NCBI GenBank assembly: GCA_949361645.1
Contig: OX442424.1
Location: 1,565,895-1,629,894 of the forward strand
DNA from: Spongilla lacustris
Taxonomy: Eukaryota > Porifera > Demospongiae > Spongillida > Spongillidae
Direction: 5' to 3'
DNA length: 64,000 bases
Made by a program: the position numbers and the translations under genes. The first letter of the stretch is position 1, and every line of letters starts with the position of its first letter. Of this stretch, positions 36,431 to 46,800 are shown piece after piece. The notes beneath the pieces were generated by a model, which searched no databases, was not told the DNA's origin, and was given only the letters and a program-made list of their open reading frames with translations.

Positions 36431-36516
36431 GTCTTATGCACTAGCACACGTAGATGTAAATGTACTGGTTGAACTTGCAGCATGCAAAATTGATTCCACG
36501 GCAGTCAATGGCCAGG

Positions 36517-36741
36517 TTACTTCTTGTTTGTTGTTAGTGGCAGGGATGCCTTATGCCACCAATTGACCTTCCTGCAGTAAGGCCTTCTGTACAGTAATTT
36601 CATAGAATTCCAGAGGCTGAGAGGCTGTTCACTAGCCTGTAGGAGGTTTGGAATGAATCTTGTCAGATACTTGCACATTCCTGAAATCCTCCGCACATCA
36701 AATGCCTGCTTTGTGGTAACCATGCCCTTGATCACCACCAC
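36517..36741 (-). mobile_element. Ty3/gypsy-like pol fragment
   Basis: The minus-strand frame contains DVRRISGMCKYLTRFIPNLL, matching the segment between reverse transcriptase and RNase H in Ty3/gypsy retrotransposons (usual form DV..FLG..NYL.KFIPNL). Sequence on either side does not continue the polyprotein. It is a short relic beside a different retroelement relic. Confidence 0.6.
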
Positions 36742-38379
36742 CTAAGCCGGGTCTGGCTTAACTTCCAGAACAAGAAGAGGTAGTAGTTGTGGAGGTGGTA
36801 ACATTAATCTTCCATGGCAACACTGACATATGGTTACCAACAGTCAACACAATGTAGTATCAAATGAACAGCAACATAAGCAGTCCCTTAATAGCTCTAA
36901 CTGAAAGCAAGAAGCTCTTTTATAATATGGAAGTATCCTTTCAATCATGAGTGGATTCAATGTAAGTGGTATTCAAGTAAAACTGTAAGTTTAATTTATG
37001 TGGGTGGTAATTGATATTTATTCACAGGTATGTTGGATGGCAGTGTAAAGTGGTCATGGTTTCCAAATGGATGGACTATGCTGAAAATCACTACATTCGA
37101 GTAAGTGTAACTGTACTTGATGCTTAGCACCACCAAGCATATGTTCCATTGACTGCACATGTGTAAAAAGTCTATGTATACACACAAAATGAATACATTG
37201 GACCACTGCATTATGTGACTGTGTCTCTAGTTGCAGAATTGATATGGAAGCGTGTCTCACATCCTTGCAGCCCTGCTCACTGCTCAAGATATATGATATC
37301 TCTGGCCACTCCTGGCACAGAGATTTTGAATATCTCCACAACTGTGGTGCACTGGAACTAACAAATATCACCCTTAGGGATTATGCTGAGATCAGAGTAC
37401 TGTTCGGAGGGGAATAGCAGGGGTGGTGCCAGTATGCTCACAGTGAGTTTGCGGTACGGTATTTAAGCAAGCTCTTCAGATTCAAATATAATTTCCTCAT
37501 GGGCCATGTATCATTGCATGTATGTATACATGTACATGTAACTGTGCATATTGTATTGGTGGGGTTATGGATTTAAAGGCAACATTGGTGTCTAGAACAT
37601 AATGGACGTAAATGTAGTTGTCTTTTAATTTGCACCACTATTGCCAATGAAATTAGCCCCTCCCTACTCATAGATGTGTCCGAAGGCTGGAGCTTGCCCC
37701 CATCTGTCTTACTTACTGGTGCCTGATGTCTGCAAGCTTCCCTCCTCAGTGTACTACTCCTAGGTGGTGGATACTGTGATTGTACTGACATTGGAAGGCT
37801 GAATGAAGGTTAGTTACCATCTTTAGATTTGGGTATATGTGCTTGTAGTTCAGTTGTATTGGGCATTTAATTGTGGTGTTGATTTGACTTCGTATGACAA
37901 TCTGCGTTGGTATAAACAAAGCAAAGGTTATGTGCTGGGACGGTAGGTGTGTGCTGTGATTTGTGCACTGGGATATTTGTTGATGTAAGTCCAAGTCCAG
38001 GATGATGTGCTTTTCGGATGATGTGAGTGTGGTGGTGGCGCAAATAAATGTTGGAGAGATGGGTGTCCATGATGAAGTACCTTTATCTGTTTGTATGTAG
38101 TAATATGTACATGTATATCTCGCCCTCGTCTTCCCATTCATTCCTCCCTGTCTTCTACATTCCTTACTCACCTCTCCTGTCCCTTATCCATATATACACC
38201 TATAATCACTCCTATTCATTACATACTGCTAGCTCCAACTTTGTGATGAGCTGGGGGTATGTCACCATTGAGATATGATCTGTTGATGATGTGGTCATTC
38301 ACAAAGGAACCAGAGACAGCTGAAGTTTCTGTGCAAATGAATTATAAGGTGCATTACAGCACTCCCACCATGCATGCTT

Positions 38380-38380
<1 letters not shown>
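36742..38380. other. Region without a supported gene
   Basis: One exon-like plus-strand piece follows CTAGTTGCAG at about 37227. It reads about 60 codons (IDMEACLTSLQPCSLLKIYD onward) to a TAG near 37418, with no recognised domain. A relic of the foldback MITE lies at 37569-37647. Other frames are short and unsupported. Confidence 0.4.
37569..37647. mobile_element. Foldback MITE relic, copy 3
   Basis: GGATTTAAAGGCAACATTGG at about 37569 and GCACCACTATTGCC at about 37632 are inverted versions of the arm phrase found at 62.1-62.4 kb. They are separated by only about 40 bp. This is consistent with a strongly shortened or degraded copy. Confidence 0.45.
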
Positions 38381-38383
<3 letters not shown>

Positions 38384-38461
<78 letters not shown>

Positions 38462-38476
38462 CGTGTGTGTGTGTGT
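38384..38476. repeat. (GT)n microsatellite
   Basis: About 45 GT dinucleotides with two GC interruptions near 38457-38463. Confidence 0.95.
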
Positions 38477-39509
38477 TGAGATTGAACATACGTGTAGAAC
38501 TAGAATTGTGTACTTTTATTTTTAGGTTGGCTACAGTACACTCACTATAGGGGGGAGAGCTCTACAGTAAGCCAGGCATGTGTTTTTAGGAATACATGTG
38601 GATAGCTGCTTCAGAGGTTAGTAGTCACACACTGCACATACATGTACATTGTACCATTTTGGTCAGATTTTTGTTACATTTTGCATGAACTATTGTAGTA
38701 TACATGTGACATGTAAATGTGTTTGATGAGCATTGCTAGGGTCCCCGAAAGCTAGCACTGAAGTCCAAAGGTGGGCTCCAGCTGCTGAATCCACTACACT
38801 TGTAAGTTTTATAATGGGCTGATGATAGGATATGAATAAAGCTTGCCTTGTTTTTCAGCTGGCTTTTCTGCTGTTTTCTGCCATTCTGCTCCAGTCACCT
38901 CAGCTGTTGCATTTATGCCGGTAAGTGCACCTTACTTGGGTACCAAAAATGTCATACATGTAACATACATGTGTATTGATACTCAGATTTTAGTTTTAAA
39001 ATTACAAGTGCTATTTGCACGTGTGTAATGGGATGATACATAGGCCATAAGGTTATCTCAGAAATTTACTTCCTAAATAAGTTTTTCTGACATTGGATTC
39101 TGCCTAGACACTTTTAATTTAATTTGAAGCATCAAACAAAAATACATTTTAAAAATAGAACCATTTCTTATGATTTGCAAGCACATGTACCCATTCTTGT
39201 CACCATGTTATAAACCACATGGAAAAGAATATCTTGAAAAAGAAGTTAGAAGTATGGATGACTTACTTTGTGGGTTTTTTTTACAGTGATGCGGTCATCC
39301 TCATCATTGAGGCACCATCTGTTATGAACCCTCCTGTGGAAGTTAGATCATTTGTGGTCACAAAGTAATCCAAGTTCACATCAATTAATATATACCATGG
39401 TAACTGTGTTGATGTTGGAAATGTGGTGTGTGTGTGTGTCATGTGGGAGGGTTGTAAACACTGATCCTGCTTCTTAAATGTCATGCTTGGCTGCGTTCTA
39501 GCTCCTACT

Positions 39510-39700
39510 GTATGTATGTGTGTGTGTATGTATGTATGTGCGTATGTATGTATGTATGTATGTATGCATGTATGTATGTATGTATGTATGTATGTATGTA
39601 TGTATGTGCGTATGTGCGTATGTATGTATGTATTATTATTATTATTATTATTATTATTTTTATTATGTATGTATGTATGTATGTATGTGCATATGTATGT
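39510..39700. repeat. (TATG)n and (ATT)n microsatellites
   Basis: GTAT/TATG tetranucleotide runs flank a (TTA)n block at about 39631-39665. Open frames of MYVC or YIHT repeats here are low-complexity. Confidence 0.95.
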
Positions 39701-39824
39701 CAGCATCTTTGTTCACAACTGAACACCAATGAGGCAAGAACTTCGAGCATCTTTGCTGCATCGAGCTTCTCTTGAAAGGTTTCTTTCTCTTGCTTGGAGG
39801 AAAATGTGACCTGTAGTGTAGTTG

Positions 39825-40505
39825 GTATAATATATACAGTCCTGCGGTATAATATGTACACTCCTGTGGTGTAATATGTATTGTATATGTATATGTATAA
39901 TTATGTTGGTATATAATATGTGTACAGTCCTGTTGGTATAATGTGTACAACCCTATATATGGTATATGATATGTACAGTCTTGTTGGTATAATATGTACA
40001 CTCCTGTTGGTATATACTATGTATAGTCCTGTTGGTATAATGTGTACAATCCTGTTGTACAATCCTGTGGTATAATATGTACCATCCTGTGGTATAATAT
40101 GTACACTCCTGTGGTATAATATTATGTGTGGTATATGTACTCTTGTTGGTATGATATGTACAGTCCTGTCGTATAAAATGTACACTTCTGTCGTATAATA
40201 TGTACACTCCTGTCGTATAATATGTACACTCCTGTGGTATAATATATACAGTCCTGTGGTTTTATATGTATACAGTCCATTTGGTATAATAATATATAGG
40301 GTTTTGTGGTATAATATATCAAAGTCTTGTGGTAAAATATGTACAGTCGTGTTGGTACGTGTATAATATGTACAATCCTGTGGTATAATATTATTTGTGG
40401 TATAATATGTACTCTTGTTGGCATAATAAATACAGTCCTGTGGTATAATATGTAAAGTACTTTTGGTATAATAAGTACAGTACTTTTGGTATAATATGTA
40501 CAATG
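39825..40505. repeat. About 22-24-bp degenerate minisatellite
   Basis: Roughly 30 units of the type TATGTACA.TCCTGTGGTATA are present with frequent substitutions and small indels. The 200-codon minus-strand frame (YILYQQ.CTYY pattern) is its translation. Confidence 0.88.
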
Positions 40506-40810
40506 GTATATTATATAATAGCTAGCTATCTTACCATGAATGTTATTAAAAAGTGACCGGCGTATAAATCGCGTAACGAGAAACGCGGATAGTTTCGTTC
40601 TTTGTGGATTGGAACAGGTTTTGATTTCATTTTAGTTTTGTTCGCAACTTTTACCTAGCGAAGTTTTTTTTGTAAAAATACCTTCATGACAACAAAACAG
40701 GAGAGCTAAGCGACAAGTGGAAGACCTCCATAATCAAAACGACGACTTAAGAGTTCTCCCGAGTTCGGTACGATGCATGCTGATCCGGAACAGAAATGTG
40801 TGTCTGCTCG
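40506..40810 (+). other. CpG-bearing spacer with a short coiled-coil-like frame
   Basis: Between two minisatellites there is a CpG-richer stretch (CCGGCGTATAAATCGCGTAA at 40558). A plus frame there reads RAKRQVEDLHNQNDDLR near 40710-40755 and continues without a stop into the 20-bp array. It might be a first exon or promoter of the second kinase copy. No splice path was established. Confidence 0.25.
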
Positions 40811-40811
40811 T

Positions 40812-41286
40812 GACAGCTACAGAGCTCATGAACAGCTACAGAGCTCATGAACAGCTACAGAGCTCATGAACAGCTACAGAGCTCATGAACAGCTACAGAG
40901 CTCATGAACAGCTACAGAGCTCATGAACAGCTACAGAGCTCATGAACAGCTACAGAGCTCATGAACAGCTACAGAGCTCATGAACAGCTACAGAGCTCAT
41001 GAACAGCTACAGAGCTCGTGAACAGCTACAGAGCTCGTGAACAGCTACAGAGCTCAGCTCATGAACAGCTACAGAGCTCATGAACGGCTACAGAGCTCAT
41101 GAACAGCTACAGAGCTCATGAACAGCTACAGAGCTCATGAACAGCTACAGAGCTCATGAACGGCTACAGAGCTCATGAACAGCTACAGAGCTCGTGAACA
41201 GCTACAGAGCTCATGAACAGCTACAGAGCTCATGAACGGCTACAGAGCTCATGAACAGCTACAGAGCTCGTGTACAGCTACAGAGT
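40812..41286. repeat. 20-bp minisatellite, about 23 copies
   Basis: Unit ACAGCTACAGAGCTCATGAA is tandemly repeated with occasional CGTG and ACGG variants and one partial AGCTC duplication near 41051. GAGCTC and AGCT make each unit partly palindromic. Confidence 0.95.
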
Positions 41287-41498
41287 GAAAAGGGCATGAT
41301 ACCAGAAGCATCCGGAGGGGAAGCGCGAGGTGGAAAGATCACAGCATGCAAATGTTAGTTGTTCATTGCTTGGCAAGGTCTGGAGCAGCCTGACTAGCAA
41401 TATTATCACCTGATTGTCCAAGCAGATTCATTTGCCTAAAATAGGCAACAATGAGTGAGGTTGGGCCTCATGATACCCTCCACCTTGAGTGGATAATA

Positions 41499-41527
41499 CA
41501 TATATGTCTGAGAAGCAGACATATATG
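41499..41527. other. Perfect 12-bp inverted repeat hairpin
   Basis: CATATATGTCTG (41499-41510), a 5-nt loop AGAAG, and CAGACATATATG (41516-41527) form a perfect hairpin 29 nt long. It lies about 0.4 kb upstream of the second kinase copy. No function is assigned. Confidence 0.7.
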
Positions 41528-41871
41528 GGGGACCTATTCTCAATGGCAAATGTATGTTTAGATCAAACCATAGAAAGGTAACCCTGTTACCTGTTACTAT
41601 CATTGATCAAAATGTTGTTTACTTCTATACAGTCCACAGAACATGATGTTGCTAGGCAATGACATGTTCAGTGTAGCTATAGCTGGACATGCATGTAGCT
41701 GATGTAGAAGTGTGTGACTACGCTGATTTCTAAATGAAGTTGTGTTATTTTAGCCTTTTTATTGTGTCTCAATTTGTTCCACCATGCAAGACCACCAAAT
41801 TCATATTTAGTGTCACTGCATGCATGTTTATGCATGCAGTGGTAATGACAAACTTTGCAGTCACACAAGCC

Positions 41872-42853
41872 ATGAAGACAAAAGACATTCTGATTAAACA
41901 ACTTGAAGAAAAGTTAAGGATTTTAAGCCAACAATGCAAAGTAGAATGTGAACAGACCAGGAGGGAGCATCAGCAAACAAAGATAGAACTACAGAGCAGG
42001 CTAGAAGGGAACTTGAAGCCCTCAGAGATGAACACTCCAAGTGCAGGACAATCTGGATAGTACCACGTCATCAAGTAACAGTGCTGGATACACCCTTAGG
42101 AGGAGGTGCATGGGGGTATGTAAGGGAAGGAAGTTTCAAAGGTCAACAGGTTGCTGTCAAGTGTATTTATGAATCCATCATCACCAAAGATACAATCAAG
42201 CGAGTGTATCGTGAGATCTGTACAATGGCCCAAGTACACCACCCCAACCTGGTGCAGTTCATGGCAGCTGTGCTGGATGACCAGGGAGGACCCATGATCA
42301 TCACTGAGCTGTTGGACACCACACTGAGGAAGGCCTATGAGGACAGCCTCCTTAAACCTGGTCTGGACCAGTGTGTGGACATACTCTGGGATGTAGCCTC
42401 TGCCCTCAGCTACCTCCATGAGCTTGAAGCCCCCATCATCCACAGAGATGTGAGCTCAAACAATGTTCTCTTAAAGGCCATGGCACAAGACAAGTGGACA
42501 GCCAAGCTATCAGACTTTGGGTCTGCCAATTGGACCAAAGAGGCCTCAACCATGGGGGAGGGAGCCATTGTGTACACAGCCCCAGAGGCCTACCCTCCTC
42601 ACCCATCACTCCATCACACACCCCCACCACCACAGACCACCAAGATTGATGTGTACAGTTATGGGATATTACTGTGTGAGGTTGTGTTGAGGAGGTTCCC
42701 AGACCCTGCCCATCTCCAGGAGTCACAGGAGGAGCTGAAGGCCAAGCATGTCCACCTTCACTCAGTGATGGTACGGTGTACCCATGTTGACCCTGCCCAA
42801 CGGCCCTCAATGGCTGATGTTCTTAATGATCTAGATAGCGTAAATAGAATATA
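41872..42853 (+). pseudogene. Coiled-coil protein kinase, copy 2, frameshifted
   Basis: Paralogue of the kinase at 8.5-9.7 kb. The kinase domain differs at about 14 of some 256 residues and keeps the ATP-binding VAVKCI, HRDVSSNNVLL, DFGSANW and QRPSM. The coiled-coil part (ILSQQCKVECEQTRREHQQ) is in a different frame. Copy 1 reads CTACAGCAGGCTAG at this point; here there are two extra bases (CTACAGAGCAGGCTAG near 41991-42002), and the first frame then stops at 42058-42060. The C-terminus is also cut short by a TAG after VNRI (42851-42853). The kinase half could only be made from an internal start or alternative splicing. I call it a recent pseudogene, with the alternative that it is a re-spliced functional gene. 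Confidence 0.7.
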
Positions 42854-43510
42854 GAATGAAACAATGCAGCTTATAGAGTAATGGTTAGATGTTTCAAAAA
42901 CGTTTTCAGCGATTCAAAGTTCTGGGCAGAATGATGAAGTACCATAATTCAAGATTTTGTGGCTTTACACCACTCACAAGCATCTTCCCAATGAAGAAAG
43001 CTTAGAAGGGGCACTGTTACGATAGAGTAATGCCTGAGGTGGCAGTGATGCCCATCTGAGGTGGCAGTGATGCACATCTAAGGTGGCAGTGATGCCCATC
43101 TGAGGTGGCAGTGATGCACACCTAAGGTGGCAGTGATGCACACCCGAGGTGGCAGTGATGCTCATCTGAGGTGGCAGTCATTTACATTGGTTGACTGAAA
43201 TGGATTAGACTTAATTCTATTGTTCTACTTGTAGTACTTAGTTGTTTTAAAATTAAAAAGGTGACCTTAATAAGTCATTGAAAGATTAAGCAAAATGTTT
43301 AATTCCTGCTCTTTGCATAGAGGGTGTGGCTGACTATTGAAGAAAACCAAACAGACAAATAACAGAAGTGGAAGTGAACAGGCAAATGACAGACACGAGC
43401 CTTCTGCCCTGGTCAGCACCAATAGCATGAGGAGAACCATTTGGAATTATTGTGCACGTTTAATTTCAATGGCTTGTGCATACACACATTTATACTCCTA
43501 TACGTATGTC
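41909..43510 (+). repeat. Segmental duplication, copy 2
   Basis: Direct duplicate of about 8692-10320, 33 kb away, covering kinase sequence and 3' flank. It lacks part of the copy 1 flank (the stretch around 10070-10160) and has gained a 22-bp array. Confidence 0.85.
43028..43178. repeat. 22-bp minisatellite inside duplication copy 2
   Basis: About seven units of GAGGTGGCAGTGATGC.CATCT alternate between two variants (GCCCATCTGAGG and GCACA.CTAAGG). The equivalent place in copy 1 (about 9895-9920) has a single unit, so the expansion followed the duplication. Confidence 0.85.
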
Positions 43511-43821
43511 ACAATACATGCATTTACCACCGTCAATCTATTACGATTTTAAAATGATGTATAGGTATTTACTATGGCTCTCGACGAGCTCTTTGTTTAG
43601 ACGTGTACATGTTCACGCAGATTGTATGGTTGGGGTTTATCTCAGTGTTGGAAAAATTCCTGTAGCTAGACAACCGGAAGCAAAGGCTGCAGGTTGCTTC
43701 AGCTGGATATATGTACTCAACTGCAGCTTTCTGCCAACACTGATGTGCCAAGCACGCATGCGCATACACAATTATAATAATTATACATGTACGTACAGCA
43801 GCTAAATATACATGCAGTAAG

Positions 43822-43882
43822 ATGGTGATCCGTTCTAAGTCAACAGTCATTGTGGCCTTCTGCATAGCTTATTTTTGCAAAG
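43822..43882 (+). CDS. Ankyrin gene exon 1 (signal peptide)
   Basis: ATG at 43822 and donor AAAG|GTACCT at 43882/43883, ending in phase 1. The core TVIVAFCIAYF is hydrophobic after a basic start (RSK). Confidence 0.7.
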
Positions 43883-46800
43883 GTACCTTCAACCTGCAGC
43901 TACACGTGTACGGAATACCGTTTCTTTCTAATCTTTTTTCCTTGATTAGGAGCGTGTGCGAAGGACGAAGCAGAAACAAGTCAAGCTATGGTAAGGCTAC
44001 CATTTTGGGTTCGTCTTGTTCCGTGGGTCCGAGCGATGCGCTTTGAGCACGAACACTTTGGTGACGTCTGTCAAAAACGCGACCGGATCGTTGAGCTCTT
44101 TGCAACTTTGATGTCGAAAAGAAATGGTGTTTGTCTGTGGTTTCACAAAACGGGTAGTCTGGGGACCAGACTGATGGCTGTACTATCATAATGAATAATG
44201 ATAAAGATGGGGGGGGGGGGGGGGGGGGGGAGGAACGGAGGGGATACCCCTCCATCCCAGAAGGCAACGCATTTAGAAATTGCATCATCTCAAAACACTA
44301 CATGTAGCCTGCAAAAATGGAATTGTATGAATTATTATTTAGCAAGCAGGATCTACTTGGTATGTATACATTAATCATCAAGTAAGCATGTTTTCTGGGA
44401 TGGGCTTGCAGAAATGCCTTGCAGATTTCATCCACACTCTTTCTTTATAGTGTGTGGAAATCAAAGCCTACATGTATATAGGTAGTGTGCAGCCATTAAA
44501 AAGCACAAAATGGATGCTAGGAAAGGAGTCCCTGTCACATACACCCACATTGGTCTAAACATAGAAGGCAGGACAGTGCAAGGCATATCTATACTGAAAT
44601 GGGAGTATATAACAGGACCCCACTGTACAGTACCATGGGAACACTTGGTTGTGGACCACTTGTGATGGCTACTCTCAGTACAACATCGCTAATATACAGT
44701 GCATCTTAATAAGAAAGGAATGCTGTCAGTCTGCACGTATTTATGTTGGGAAGAAGGTTATGAAGGGCCCTAATTGGAAATGGGGGTTGTGACACCAAAC
44801 TGGCTTATATAGTCTGCTATACCTGTAACCACTACTGCAAAACCATAGAGAAGTACTCCATTATCATATCACGACCTGATTTTCATCCGTGATTAAAAGA
44901 TAAAAACCATTTCAGAGAACGCTTTGATTCCAATATGATTTCAAACAGCAGTGCCCTTAGGGTTGAGATACATTGGGCATTAAGCTGTTGCAAACAAGCA
45001 ATACTTACATTACTAGTTACAAGGTCCAGTTGAACAAATCAATCGAAGTACCAGTAGCCTCAGGAAGCAGTAGTCCAGTTACGTGCTCATGTGTACTTTG
45101 TTATCTGCTGGACTACATATAGCAATTAAATATCTTTTTCAAAAAGGAAGAGAATCTTCGAAATAATGCAATGGAAGGAAATAAACCTGAAGTTGAAAGA
45201 TTGTTGAAAAAGGGAGTGAACGTGAATGCTTTTGACCTGGTAAGCATAGTGTGGCTGTGTGGTTATATGTATCCATATATTATTATCGTACTTTTTACGT
45301 GTCCAACAATCAAAAAGAGGACAAATGTTTAACTGATAGAATTTTCCCTTAGGAATTCTGCTTTATATATAGTTGTAATACTTTATTTAAGTGGATTTGC
45401 AAATTTTAGTCTCTTCAAAATTGATGTCTTCGACCCACATACCTCTCCTTCAAACAGCATACCGATATACAGGATAAGTTTTCAAAGCATGATAAACAAG
45501 AATAAAGTGTTTGTATTGAGATGAGTTTGGTGGAGGCTCCTACATCAATGGGTAAAAGGAAAATAGTGGTCTTAAGGTTGGCTACTTGAAGGCAAGTAGG
45601 GAATTGGGGATGATACAGACATTGACTGTACTGCATTACAATCTGAGTGGAAGAGCACGAAACGCTTATTTCCCCTGCACATCATAATACAGACATGAGG
45701 TTATTTTGAAGCTTGTAGTCACAAATGCAACTCATAGAGACCTATTCCCTCAGTTGTCAACACTACTAATCCTGCCTGTAAGTGTTACAGAGTGTGAAAG
45801 AAGTTTTTCTGCAATTAACAGAAAAATCTTAGAAATAGACTTCAAATATCAAACTTATGTCAATGGATTACAATTTCAGTTGAGGGTGTGCCTTTAGAAC
45901 TGTTTGACACTTTGATTTTGAAAAGGCCACTAGCATTTGGGATAGCACAAACAAAGGTAGACAGGGATTTACGGCCAAGATTGATTGAACCTGATTATTC
46001 AGCATGCTATACCAGTTTTATAATATTTTAGTTTTGTGAGTATTCTACTGTGCATTGGACCCAGCTAGAAGTTGGGTGGCAGCATCAGTACCTGAATATT
46101 AAAACATGAAGGAGTATGTGTAACTTGTATATGTATGTACTGGACAAAATAGGACTTTGTTGCTTACGTCTAACTCGCACAGTACACTAGGTACAGAAAC
46201 ACAATGGGTCCACAGCCTGTTCACCAAGCAGTTGTATCCACATGTGCATTCTGTGTGTTTTTATTTAGACATAACGTGACTGTATATATCCATTCTGTGT
46301 ACATGTGACAACCTTAATGCTTCACAAGTACATGTACTTTGAACCCTGAGGTATCATCAAGTTTCATTTTTTTGCATTGAAGTTTCACTGCATAGCCTAA
46401 CATAAACTTTATATCGACGGATTGCAATTTCAGTGGAGGGTGTGTGCATTTAGAACATTTTGACACTTTGATTTTGAAAAGGCTTGGGATAGCATGAGCA
46501 AATGTGGATAGGGATTTACTGCTAAGTGGGTGCAACAGGGGTGGGTTTAAAAATATAGAAGGTGGGTATAAATAAAATTCTTCCCTCCATACTGATACAC
46601 AATATACCATGCAGTTTTATTTAAATAGAGCAAACTAGCTCAATTAACAGATTAGGGCCCAGATTACGTTACGTTATTGAATACGTTATGGCCCAGATTA
46701 AATTTTAAATATTCTTAGTTTTAATATAGTCTGAGCGACACGTCATATAACTTTCAAACGATGAAAGTTTTGTATTGTGAACTTTATGAAAAACGATGCT

